The notes: a model not told the origin generated them from the letters alone. A stretch of 8,778 nt of DNA from an uncultured Collinsella sp. (GCA_900550815.1 URTW01000080.1:1-8778), one strand, 5' to 3'; positions 1-5,784 are shown, counted from the first letter of the stretch. Numbers and translations: made by a program.

Positions 1-61
1 GACCAGATTCGGAACATGTCGTCATCCGAACCCATCGAACGCGCTAGGCGCTCGGTATATC

Positions 62-92
62 TTACCTGCTCCCGCCCATCAGAGCAAGGTAG
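62..92 (+). other. Small bulged hairpin upstream of the large palindrome
   Basis: Bases 62-71 pair with 82-92, with A86 bulged and a ten-base loop (72-81). It sits four bases before the large palindrome at 96, so the two would be adjacent stems in a plus-strand RNA. No gene is visible in 1-95. A second, weaker inverted repeat (TTCGGA at 8-13, TCCGAA at 25-30) lies further left. The role is unknown. Confidence 0.35.
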
Positions 93-95
93 CTA

Positions 96-179
96 ATTTG
101 GGACGGGGCTTTTTTGACTACTTTTTGACTGGAGGGGCATCAGGGTGGCGAAAGTAGTCAAGTAAGCCCCGTCCTAAAT
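96..179 (+). repeat. Large palindromic element, 29-base arms
   Basis: Arm 96-124 is the reverse complement of arm 151-179 at 26 of 29 positions, around a 26-base loop (125-150). Read as plus-strand RNA, two of the three mismatches become G-U pairs (G100-U175 and U113-G162) and only U112-U163 stays unpaired. As minus-strand RNA they would be A-C and A-A mismatches. This polarity fits a transcribed plus-strand structure, though one copy cannot prove it. The arm contains a GGGACGGGGC block followed by a T run. No ORF belongs to it. It resembles REP/MITE-type intergenic palindromes, and I suspect it is dispersed in Collinsella genomes, but that is recollection and was not checked. Confidence 0.7.
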
Positions 180-284
180 AGACTGATCTGTTGCTGTACC
201 ACGAAAAGGACCTATCTACTACGTTTAGGCCACAGGGGTCGACCATAGCCGACTTTTTCGGAAATCATCAAGATTTCTACCTGC
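180..284. other. Non-coding left flank (target side) of the insertion sequence
   Basis: AT-richer DNA between the large palindrome and the IS110 element, with no credible gene. It holds a perfect six-base hairpin (GAAATC 261-266, GATTTC 272-277) and a short CCGA/TCGG stem (249-252, 258-261). Its last bases, ACCTGC (279-284), are the inferred left target half plus GC core of the insertion. Joined to 1842 onward, it would recreate the uninterrupted site. Confidence 0.5.
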
Positions 285-287
285 ACT

Positions 288-293
288 GATAAT
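288..293 (+). promoter_or_regulatory. Left-end -10 box (GATAAT) of the circle-junction promoter
   Basis: GATAAT lies three bases inside the inferred left boundary. No -35 box precedes it in the integrated form. In a circular intermediate it would follow the right-end TTGACA (1824-1829) at a spacing of 15 bases. That is shorter than the ideal 17, so the pair is plausible rather than strong. IS110 elements are known to assemble a bridge-RNA promoter this way. Confidence 0.45.
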
Positions 294-371
294 TGTTCTC
301 GGGGGAAGCGGGCACTGCGGGGCGCGGCAACGGCGCGCGATTTCCGCGTCGCAGCGCTACCCTGATGCTGA

Positions 372-447
372 ATGCCGGGACGATGACCCACTGACCTGCT
401 GACGCCTCTTCGGCCGTCCTCAAATCCGACCTGTCTCGCCCCGGCAT
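372..447 (+). other. Target-binding loop of the bridge RNA with left and right target guides
   Basis: The stem ATGCCGGG (372-379) with CCCGGCAT (440-447) encloses an inner hairpin (401-418, loop TCTTC, one bulged C). Before that hairpin, ACCTGC (394-399) is identical to the six bases that end the left flank (279-284, including the GC core), so it is the candidate left target guide. After it, AAATCCGAC (422-430) is complementary to GTCGGTTTT (1842-1850), the first nine bases of the right flank, at eight of nine positions. It is the candidate right target guide. Confidence 0.55.
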
Positions 448-453
448 CCGCGT

Positions 454-555
454 CCCGGAGTCCTGCCATGACCTAATAGGAGCATGAGCGCGAACAATCG
501 GACAAGCCAATTGGATTGTAGCGCTCCCGTCAGTGCAATGTCTGGGAGACCCGGG
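454..555 (+). other. Donor-binding loop of the bridge RNA with left and right donor guides
   Basis: The outer stem pairs 454-458 with 551-555 and 460-462 with 548-550, with A459 bulged. CTAATAGGAGC (473-483) matches the element's own right end CTTATAGGAGC (1831-1841) at ten of eleven positions: the candidate left donor guide. An inner hairpin follows, pairing 486-491 with 521-526 and 494-499 with 514-519. Then TCAGTGC (530-536) is the exact reverse complement of GCACTGA (283-289), the core plus the first five bases of the left end: the candidate right donor guide. Confidence 0.6.
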
Positions 556-588
556 CGCGGAGCAGGCGGCAGACCGAGGGGAGCGAAA

Positions 589-1827
589 ATGGAAGGCGAA
601 ACGGTCATCGCGGGCGTCGACACGCACAAGGACGTGCATGTCCTGTGCCTGATCGACGGCCTCGGGAGGAAGATCTGGAGCGGGAGCTTCGGGGCCGACC
701 CCGAGGGCTACGACAGGCTGGCGGAGGCGATAGGCGACCCGGGGAGCTGCATGGTCGTCGGCGTCGAGGGCACGGCATCGTACGGGGCCGGGCTGACGAG
801 GAGGCTCGTGGAGCTCGGGTACAACGTCGTCGAGGTGCTCAGGCCCAAGAGGGACAAGGTGAGGCCCGGCGAGGGGAAGAGCGACCCGCTGGACGCCGCG
901 CGCGCGGCGCGCAAGGCGGCGTCCGGGAAGGGCTGCTCCGTGCCGAAGTCGCAGGACGGCTGGGTCGAGGCGGTGCGCCAGCTCTACGTCGCGCGCAGGC
1001 TGGCCGTCGCGACGTCCACGTCCTGCGTGGCCTGCGCGAAGTCGATGCTCACGACGGCCCCGAGCGCCCTGAGGGAGCGGTTCAGGGGCCGCGAGCGGCC
1101 GAAGGACCTCATGCCGCTGCTCGCGCGCGGGAGGAAGGCGGGCGACGCGCTCGAGGAGAGCGTGCTGGCCTCGCTGCGGTCCGTCGCGGCGGTCTGGAAG
1201 GAGGCCCGCAGCCAGGTCGAGTCCCTCGACGAGCGCATCCGCGCGCTGCTGGAGGCGAACGCGCCCGCGCTGCTCGGCGTCGAGGGCTGCGGCACCACGA
1301 CCGCCGCCGCCCTGGTCGTGGCCGCCGGCGACAACCCCGGCAGGCTGAAGGGCGAGGCGGCGTTCTCGATGATGTGCGGCGCCTCCCCGATCCCCGCGTC
1401 GAGCGGGAAGACGGACCGGCACAGGCTCAACCGCGGCGGCAACCGGCAGGCGAACTGGGCGCTCTACGAGATCGCAATCAAGCGCATGGCGTACGACGAG
1501 AGGACGAGGAGGTACGTGGCGAGGCGGACCTCCGAGGGGAAGTCCCGGCGGGAGGCGGTCCGCTGCCTGAAGCGCTACATAGCGCGGGAGGTGTACCACG
1601 TGCTCATGGACCCGAACCCCGACGGCGCCGCGCCGGAAGGCCCCGAGCTCGCGAAGATGCGCAAGGCGATGCGGGTGACTCAGAAGAAAGCCGCCGCAGA
1701 GCTCGGCCTGTCCGCAGCCACACTCGGGCACTTGGAACGGGGGAAACGGCGGTCGACGAAACTGGAGAGGAGGTATTACGAGCTCCTGTGCGAATTGGAG
1801 AGAACGCTCCCGCAAACTGCCTCTTGA
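589..1827 (+). CDS. IS110-family DEDD transposase with C-terminal XRE-type HTH
   Basis: Bridge-RNA-guided recombinase of 412 residues. The RuvC-like DEDD domain is intact: D11 (in GVDTHKD), E60 (in VGVEGT), and D99 and D102 (in KSDPLD). A helical linker around 195-225 leads to the Tnp domain, which has the conserved PIPASSGK...LNRGGNRQANWALY region. S271 or S272 is the likely catalytic serine. After the usual family end (~340), residues ~355-401 form an extra XRE-like helix-turn-helix (MRVTQKKAAAELGLSAATLGHLERG). The start at 589 has a good ribosome binding site (GAGGGGAG, 576-583) and begins like the family. The frame stays open upstream to ATG 484, but those 35 codons lie on the predicted bridge RNA, so I reject that start. 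The stop codon overlaps a TTGACA box. Arginine is often AGG, unlike the neighbours. Confidence 0.92.
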   Translation: MEGETVIAGVDTHKDVHVLCLIDGLGRKIWSGSFGADPEGYDRLAEAIGDPGSCMVVGVEGTASYGAGLTRRLVELGYNVVEVLRPKRDKVRPGEGKSDPLDAARAARKAASGKGCSVPKSQDGWVEAVRQLYVARRLAVATSTSCVACAKSMLTTAPSALRERFRGRERPKDLMPLLARGRKAGDALEESVLASLRSVAAVWKEARSQVESLDERIRALLEANAPALLGVEGCGTTTAAALVVAAGDNPGRLKGEAAFSMMCGASPIPASSGKTDRHRLNRGGNRQANWALYEIAIKRMAYDERTRRYVARRTSEGKSRREAVRCLKRYIAREVYHVLMDPNPDGAAPEGPELAKMRKAMRVTQKKAAAELGLSAATLGHLERGKRRSTKLERRYYELLCELERTLPQTAS

Positions 1828-1829
1828 CA
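1824..1829 (+). promoter_or_regulatory. Right-end -35 box (TTGACA) overlapping the transposase stop codon
   Basis: This is a perfect consensus -35 hexamer whose bases 1825-1827 are the TGA stop. It points out of the element, and no convincing -10 follows it in the right flank at 16-18 bases. On circularisation it would face the GATAAT in the left end. See the entry at 288. Confidence 0.45.
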
Positions 1830-1841
1830 ACTTATAGGAGC

Positions 1842-1968
1842 GTCGGTTTTAGTTTCGTTATGCGGGTTGTGCTTGGCTATTGCAAAAAAGTCTACTCACT
1901 TAGGCTCGAGGGCCGTTTGCTGGCGCCTATTCGCGCTTGTTTGCCGACGTCGCGACCATCAGATGCCC
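1842..1968. other. Non-coding right flank of the insertion sequence, to the end of trmB
   Basis: No supported gene. The first nine bases, GTCGGTTTT, are the inferred right target half. A short open frame at 1867-2094 runs antisense into trmB and is not coding. On the minus strand a run of six T's (about 1886-1891) lies downstream of trmB, but I see no convincing stem just before it, so I do not call a terminator. Confidence 0.4.
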
Positions 1969-2808
1969 CTAGGACTCTTGCGGCAGGCGTTTCTTGCCTT
2001 TGCGGGCACGGTTTCTAAAGTTCTCGACGGCCTCTTCCATGCCCAGAGGCACATAGGCGAGCTCATCGAGGTTATCGGGCAGGTAGCAGGCTAGGCTTTG
2101 CTCCTGCGCGCGGCCCGCCGCGAGCTGTTCATCGCTGGGCTGCGCTCCAGGTGTGGCGCAAATGCCATAGACGGCGGCACCCATCTTGCGCGTGCGGCGC
2201 TCGTACTCGGTCTCGGGATGCTCGGGATGGTCGCGGCGGACGTCGTCGCTTACCCAAAGCGTATCGTAGCCGGCCGCGGCAAACTGTCCCAGGGCGTAAT
2301 CGCGCAACGGCTTGCTATCGGTGCGCAGTGTGACGGTAGCGCCGGCTGAAAAGAGCGGGCGGTAGAGCATCAGATGGTCGACATGGACGAGTCGTTTTTT
2401 AGCGTACTTGGCCTTGGGCTGCGGCGTGGGAAAGTTAATGGTGATGGCAGCGAGCTCGCCTGCGGCAAACAGCTGTGGCAGCGATGCGGCGCCTCGGGGC
2501 AGGACGAGTGCGTTAGATAGCCCCTGTTCGCAGATTTTCTGCGCGGCATAGGCGATGCAGATGGGCTCCTGGTCCATACCAATAAAGAGGGTGTCGGGCT
2601 CACGGCGAGCGCGCTCAACCAGATAGGTGCCTTTGCCGCAGCCCAGATCCAGATGAAGGTGATCAAAGGGCTTGCTGCCAACTGGCGCACAGGCCTTGCG
2701 CCAATCTCCGACATAGGCCTCGGGGTTCGTCTCAATCGCATCGGCGTAGCGCTCCAGGCGCTCCTCGAGCACAAAGTTCTTAGGCGTGCGAACGTGGACG
2801 GCTCCCAT
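1969..2808 (-). CDS. trmB: tRNA (guanine-N7-)-methyltransferase TrmB, divergent
   Basis: TrmB transfers a methyl group from S-adenosylmethionine to N7 of G46 in the tRNA variable loop, in the cytoplasm. Visible family features in 279 residues are: the SAM-binding LDLGCGKG (53-60), the acidic GMDQE (77-81), the substrate-side block NFPTPQPKAKYAKKRLVH (125-142), LRTDS (161-165) and TEYERR (200-205). The oddity is in the third of these. The family usually reads NFxDPWPK, and here the aspartate is T128 and the tryptophan Q130. The C-terminus runs about 40 residues past the usual ~220-240 and is basic at the very end. The start at 2808 has AAGGAGC five to six bases upstream. It lies downstream of the Trm9-like gene on the same strand across 119 bases. 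Confidence 0.85.
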   Translation of the reverse strand: MGAVHVRTPKNFVLEERLERYADAIETNPEAYVGDWRKACAPVGSKPFDHLHLDLGCGKGTYLVERARREPDTLFIGMDQEPICIAYAAQKICEQGLSNALVLPRGAASLPQLFAAGELAAITINFPTPQPKAKYAKKRLVHVDHLMLYRPLFSAGATVTLRTDSKPLRDYALGQFAAAGYDTLWVSDDVRRDHPEHPETEYERRTRKMGAAVYGICATPGAQPSDEQLAAGRAQEQSLACYLPDNLDELAYVPLGMEEAVENFRNRARKGKKRLPQES

Positions 2809-2830
2809 GAGGCTCCTTGGTCATAAGTAT

Positions 2831-2852
2831 GGAACGCATAGCTGCGCGTTCC
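2831..2852. other. Short hairpin in the gap between trmB and the Trm9-like gene
   Basis: GGAACGC (2831-2837) and GCGTTCC (2846-2852) form a perfect seven-base stem with an eight-base loop. No T tract follows on either strand, so it is not a standard terminator. It lies about 20 bases upstream of the trmB start, in the trmB leader. Confidence 0.3.
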
Positions 2853-2864
2853 GTCAATGGGTTG

Positions 2865-2931
2865 AAAAAAGGGTAGGCATAGTTTGCCCGAAAGACGCTG
2901 TGCGGCTCGACGGCGAGTCGTCGGTGCCTAC
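2865..2931 (-). terminator. Possible terminator after the Trm9-like gene
   Basis: On the minus strand, GTAGGCA (2931-2925), starting within the TAG stop region, pairs with TGCCTAC (2879-2873). The sequence CC plus six T's follows directly. The loop of about 45 bases holds its own stem (CGACG/CGTCG, 2908-2923). The T tract is right, but the large loop makes this weaker than a classic terminator. If it works, trmB needs its own promoter. Confidence 0.35.
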
Positions 2932-3800
2932 AGGCGCTTGAGAATCACATAGCGATTGAGCTCGCCGCTGCGACCGTCGGCATGGAAGCGCTCAAGCTCG
3001 CGCACGGGGACCTCGCCGCTCTTGTAGAACGTACGGACGCCGCGCACCAGGTCGGTGATCTGCTGATCGTCAAAGTGATGACAATAGCGGTAGGCGTGGC
3101 GGTCGTTTTGCCAGCCAATGAGGTGGTCGCCGGCTTCAAACTGCGCGGAATCGTAACCCTCAAACGGCGGGGTGAGCTCGGCGCGGGCCTCGGCGCGAAC
3201 GGCCTTGCGCGCCATGCGCTCGTCGTTCATAAACTCCCAAAAGCTGATGGCGATGATGCCGCCTGGGCGCGTCTGGCGCACCAGGGCGTCGAGCACGCGT
3301 ACGCGGTACTCGCACGACGGAACGTGGTGCATAAATCCAAAGCAGACTGAGATGGCGGCGAGCGGGGCGTCGAAAAGCACGTCGGGTGTCTCGGCGGGGT
3401 TGAGCTTCATAAGGGCATCGAGCACGTCGAGTTCCTGGAAGTGCAGGTTGGGAATGCGCAGGGCGTGACCGTGCGCATCGATAGCCAAATCCTGACATGA
3501 GTCAACACCATAGAACTCAAACGGGCAGCTGGCATCTGCCGAGGGGTTTGCGCCGTCGACGCCCTTGGCGGCAAGTGCGCCGCCGGCGGCAAAATTCTCG
3601 AATCGCATATTGCCGCAGGCAAGATCAAAGACGCGGACGGGATGCTCGATCGTGGCGACGTCGAGCTGCCCGAGCGCGATGTCCATGGTGCGCACCCAGC
3701 CGGGCCACGGGGCCTGGCGCGTATCGGAGAAGGAGGCGGAGTGCTCGCGATAGAACGTGTTGTTGAGCTGGATGAGCGATGAGGCGAAATCGCGGTTCAC
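2928..3800 (-). CDS. Trm9/ALKBH8-like SAM-dependent methyltransferase
   Basis: Class I methyltransferase of about 290 residues from the GTG at 3800. Residues 24-33 read FSDTRQAPWP, the FSxTRxxPWP signature that precedes the SAM fold in Trm9 and the ALKBH8 methyltransferase domain. Next come VFDLACGNMRF (57-67, motif I), FYGVDSCQD (96-104), the H158-H159 pair in CFGFMHHV, and RPGGIIAISFWEF (178-190). Trm9 methylates the carboxymethyl group of cm5U34 in tRNA to give mcm5U34, and Elp3, which makes cm5U34, is encoded 2 kb away. I infer the same role, but other substrates are possible. The GTG start has GGAGGGAG nine to ten bases upstream. An in-frame ATG at 3848 lacks a ribosome binding site. Confidence 0.7.
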   Translation of the reverse strand: MNRDFASSLIQLNNTFYREHSASFSDTRQAPWPGWVRTMDIALGQLDVATIEHPVRVFDLACGNMRFENFAAGGALAAKGVDGANPSADASCPFEFYGVDSCQDLAIDAHGHALRIPNLHFQELDVLDALMKLNPAETPDVLFDAPLAAISVCFGFMHHVPSCEYRVRVLDALVRQTRPGGIIAISFWEFMNDERMARKAVRAEARAELTPPFEGYDSAQFEAGDHLIGWQNDRHAYRYCHHFDDQQITDLVRGVRTFYKSGEVPVRELERFHADGRSGELNRYVILKRL

Positions 3801-3932
3801 GGCGCGGAACTCCCTCCGTTGGCGGTGCGGAATTAACAATACGACCATACTACCGTTAACGCCGCAACGGGGACAACCAAGCTACGGGTCATTGCTTTGT
3901 TTGGACACATTTCCGCAGCTCATATGCACCCG

Positions 3933-3964
3933 CAACCGCCGGTTGTCAAAAATCTCACTAGAAT
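3933..3964 (+). promoter_or_regulatory. Candidate promoter with palindromic operator for the XRE/DUF4097 operon
   Basis: CAACCG-C-CGGTTG (3933-3945) is a perfect 6-1-6 inverted repeat. It is followed by TAGAAT (3959-3964), a fair -10 box of the TANNNT type. The palindrome would cover the -35 region, a normal place for a repressor site, and the operon's own XRE protein is the obvious candidate binder. No good -35 is seen. Transcription from here would give a ~100-base leader. Confidence 0.35.
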
Positions 3965-4067
3965 AGGTGGCATGCTTTTGGCGGTGGCGGATAGATTTTT
4001 AACTGTGCAAGGCGCCTTAAGAACAAAAACGGTCCGGCGGCACGGCTGGCATCACATAGGAGGAACC

Positions 4068-4790
4068 ATGAATGTAGAAACTGCGCAGCGGCTCGCCGAC
4101 CTTCGCCGAAGCAAAGGCTTTAGCCAAGAAGGGCTGGCACGAAAGCTGGGACTGTCGCGCCAAGCAGTCAGTAAATGGGAGCGCGCGGAGAGCTCGCCCG
4201 ATACCGAGAACCTGATCTCGCTCGCCAAGCTCTATGGCGTGAGCTTGGACGAGCTGCTCAATCCGAGCGATGAGATCGAGGACGATATCGAGTTTGAGAA
4301 CGAGGACCGCGCTCGTCAGCGCGAGGCCGAGGCAGCAGAGCGTGCTCGCACCCATGAGGCGGCGGCGCGCGCTACCGAGGCGGCAACACAGGCGAGTGAC
4401 GCCGCCGCCAAGGCGGCGCAAGCGGCAAGCTGGAGTGCGCAGGCCGCCAATGCCGCTACGGCGCAGGCGACGAGTGGCAGCGCAGTTGGCTCGACTCCGG
4501 TGAAGGGCCCGTTCCAGTCGTTCCCGTATTGGGCCGTGTGCTGGCTGCTGTTCTTTTTGCTGATGTTCCTGTTTGGTGCCGGCCCCTTTGCCGCACTGAT
4601 CTTCTTTACGATTCCCATCTATCACTGGGTGGCGCGTGCGCTCGATGGCGATTGGGCGCGCGGGGATATCCAGGTTGGTCCGGCGCCGGTGGCGGTCAAG
4701 GCCCAGGGGAAGGATACTTCTGCGGAATCTGATGCTGACGTGGCTACCGCGACTACCGCTGAGCCGATTGCCAAAGAGAGTGATGAATGA
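4068..4790 (+). CDS. Membrane-anchored XRE-family transcriptional regulator
   Basis: 240 residues. Residues 5-62 are a clear XRE/Cro-type helix-turn-helix (RRSKGFSQEGLARKLGLSRQAVSKWERAE, then a SLDELL end). A very acidic stretch follows (66-80). Then comes an alanine-rich, charged, probably coiled-coil segment (~81-135) built on Ala/Arg/Glu/Gln. Residues ~154-187 are strongly hydrophobic and long enough for two transmembrane helices, and a hydrophilic tail follows. A cytoplasmic DNA-binding domain tethered to the membrane suggests it senses the envelope or its membrane-bound operon partner. The start is fixed by AGGAGG (4058-4063). The frame is open upstream to 3897 without a ribosome binding site. 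Its last four bases overlap the next start (ATGA), so the two are co-translated. Confidence 0.8.
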   Translation: MNVETAQRLADLRRSKGFSQEGLARKLGLSRQAVSKWERAESSPDTENLISLAKLYGVSLDELLNPSDEIEDDIEFENEDRARQREAEAAERARTHEAAARATEAATQASDAAAKAAQAASWSAQAANAATAQATSGSAVGSTPVKGPFQSFPYWAVCWLLFFLLMFLFGAGPFAALIFFTIPIYHWVARALDGDWARGDIQVGPAPVAVKAQGKDTSAESDADVATATTAEPIAKESDE

Positions 4791-5686
4791 TGAAGCTTTC
4801 GCATGAATCCAAGGTGCGCTTGGGCGTTGGCATCGGAGCGTTCGTGCTCATCATCGGGCTTGTCTTTGGCATTTCGCGGACATTGATTCATTTTGATGGT
4901 CCGTGGGATCTCGACGATGTTGTATCCGGCTTCTCTGGTATGGACGATGCGGTTGACGAGGACGATCTTTTGGATGGCGGTAACTATTCCGCTCGGCCTC
5001 AGCAGCTTTCGAGCACGACTTTTGACGAAGACGCGTTCCAATCGCTCGACTTGGATGTGACGTCGGGGACGGTCGAGGTTAAACGTGTCTCTGGCGGACC
5101 GGTACGTGTCATCGAAAGCGGGCGCGTTGCAAAGGGGGCGTCTGCTTCCGATGCTGCCACTCAGAATCTGGTTAAGATCGAGGGCTCTACACTCAAGATT
5201 AGCCAGTTCGACTGCGATGACGAGCGCGCCCATGACCGTAAGGTCACCATTGAACTGCCGCGTGAGCTTGCCGATAACATGATGGGCATTACGGCAAACG
5301 TGGGGTTGGGAGACCTGAGGGTCGCGGACATTGCGTGCCACGACTTTGATTTGACGTTGGACTCGGGAGACGTCGCGTTTGCGGGCACCGTGACCGACAC
5401 TCTGAATGCCGAGGTCGGTTTGGGCGATGCGACGTTCGAGCTCTACCAGGCCCCCGCGAAGTCGATGGACGTGAGCGTGGACTCGGGCGATGTGGAGATG
5501 ACGGTTCCGAATTCTACGGGCTTTAAGGCGAGCCTTACCGTGGGCAGCGGCGACTTCGAGAGCGATTTCCTTCCGCTTGGCTACGATGGCGAGACCATTT
5601 TGAATCTTGAATTCGATAACGGCGATAAGTCTGCCACGTATCGTTTTAAGGTCGGTTTGGGCGACATGTCGTTTGATTCAGAGTGA
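4787..5686 (+). CDS. Single-pass membrane protein with DUF4097-like beta-repeat domain
   Basis: 299 residues. A short basic N-terminus and one transmembrane helix (~11-29) place the rest outside the membrane, if it inserts as a signal anchor. An acidic linker (~40-65) leads to an all-beta repeat domain (~85-299). Its rungs alternate GLGD and DSGD turns: aspartates at 176, 195, 214, 235, 256, 280 and 293, mostly 19-21 residues apart. This is the pattern of DUF4097 adhesin-like proteins, which are commonly encoded next to small regulators. It is coupled to the membrane HTH gene by an ATGA overlap. The start could be either of two adjacent ATGs (4787, 4790). The function is unknown; a sensing or envelope-stress role is inferred from the partner. 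Confidence 0.75.
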   Translation: MMKLSHESKVRLGVGIGAFVLIIGLVFGISRTLIHFDGPWDLDDVVSGFSGMDDAVDEDDLLDGGNYSARPQQLSSTTFDEDAFQSLDLDVTSGTVEVKRVSGGPVRVIESGRVAKGASASDAATQNLVKIEGSTLKISQFDCDDERAHDRKVTIELPRELADNMMGITANVGLGDLRVADIACHDFDLTLDSGDVAFAGTVTDTLNAEVGLGDATFELYQAPAKSMDVSVDSGDVEMTVPNSTGFKASLTVGSGDFESDFLPLGYDGETILNLEFDNGDKSATYRFKVGLGDMSFDSE

Positions 5687-5732
5687 CGGGTGGTTATTGA
5701 AGACTTATAAACCATAGCTGCGCTGTTTGATG

Positions 5733-5773
5733 AAGGCGCCGAAGCCGAGATCGGCTCCGGCGCCTTTGCCTTT
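5733..5773 (+). terminator. Rho-independent terminator of the XRE/DUF4097 operon
   Basis: The stem pairs 5733-5741 with 5758-5766 and 5743-5747 with 5752-5756, around one A-C mismatch (5742, 5757) and an AGAT loop. The sequence TTTGCCTTT follows. It starts 47 bases after the DUF4097 stop. The stem is strong and the T tract is interrupted by GCC. It ends 12 bases before the elp3 start, so it should insulate elp3. Confidence 0.7.
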
Positions 5774-5778
5774 ACAAT
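5773..5778 (+). promoter_or_regulatory. -10 box (TACAAT) for leaderless transcription of elp3
   Basis: TACAAT lies six bases before the elp3 ATG, which would place transcription start at or next to the A of the start codon. There is no room for a usable ribosome binding site: the GGGGGC between them abuts the ATG. Leaderless genes with a TANNNT box at this distance are common in actinobacteria. No consensus -35 is visible, because that region is inside the terminator stem. Confidence 0.45.
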
Positions 5779-5784
5779 GGGGGC

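Larger units (their letters stand above)
300..556 (+). ncRNA. Predicted IS110 bridge RNA (seekRNA)
   Basis: This RNA would hold the recombinase and bring target and donor DNA together. Three modules are visible in order. A 5' stem-loop pairs 315-319 with 350-354 and 323-327 with 344-348. A target-binding loop (372-447) is closed by an eight-base perfect stem. A donor-binding loop (454-555) is closed by an eight-pair stem with one bulge. In each loop a left guide, an inner hairpin and a right guide follow in that order, as in the IS621 bridge RNA. The 5' end is set about seven bases after the GATAAT box. The 3' end is a guess at the close of the last stem. At about 257 nt it is longer than the IS621 bridge RNA. 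An alternative pairing (375-382 with 451-458) competes with both loop stems. Confidence 0.65.
285..1841 (+). mobile_element. IS110-family insertion sequence, about 1.56 kb, with bridge RNA
   Basis: The element comprises a ~300-base structured left end, one DEDD transposase gene, and a right end of only 14 bases after the stop codon. This is the layout of the IS110 group, whose bridge RNA comes from the left end. It has no terminal inverted repeats and no target duplication, as expected for the family. The boundaries are inferred from a GC dinucleotide common to both junctions (283-284 and 1840-1841) and from guide segments in the left end that match both ends and both flanks. The gene is very GC-rich and uses AGG arginine codons heavily, while neighbouring genes favour CGT/CGC, so the element looks acquired. 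A shorter version starting at 476, delimited by the repeated ATAGGAGC, was considered and rejected. Confidence 0.7.

Noticed and set aside
375..458. Alternative long-range stem CCGGGACG (375-382) with CGTCCCGG (451-458)
   Set aside because: It is perfect over eight bases but would disrupt both proposed binding-loop stems. It may be a competing fold and is not taken as the main structure.
484..588. N-terminal extension of the transposase from ATG 484
   Set aside because: No family similarity. The stretch lies on the predicted donor-binding loop of the bridge RNA, and ATG 589 has a proper ribosome binding site and the family N-terminus.
277..1830. 517-codon minus-strand open frame across the insertion sequence
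   Set aside because: It is the antisense of the GC-rich transposase gene. Its composition is Arg/Pro/Ala-rich, no motif is recognisable, and the plus-strand product is a clear IS110 transposase.
476..1841. ATAGGAGC repeated at 476-483 and 1834-1841, read as a target duplication that would make the element 1.36 kb
   Set aside because: IS110 elements do not make such duplications. The left copy fits better as the left donor guide. The GC-rich structured DNA at 300-475 and the GATAAT box would otherwise be unexplained.
1886..1912. Terminator of trmB on the minus strand (T run near a GGC/GCC stem)
   Set aside because: The stem is only three bases and does not abut the T run.
645..2018. 457-codon plus-strand frame overlapping the transposase
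   Set aside because: Frame shadow of the transposase: arginine- and glycine-rich, with no start context, running past the element into trmB antisense.
3801..3848. ATG start at 3848 for the Trm9-like methyltransferase
   Set aside because: No ribosome binding site before it and the added 16 residues look non-conserved. GTG 3800 has GGAGGGAG upstream. The longer form cannot be fully excluded.
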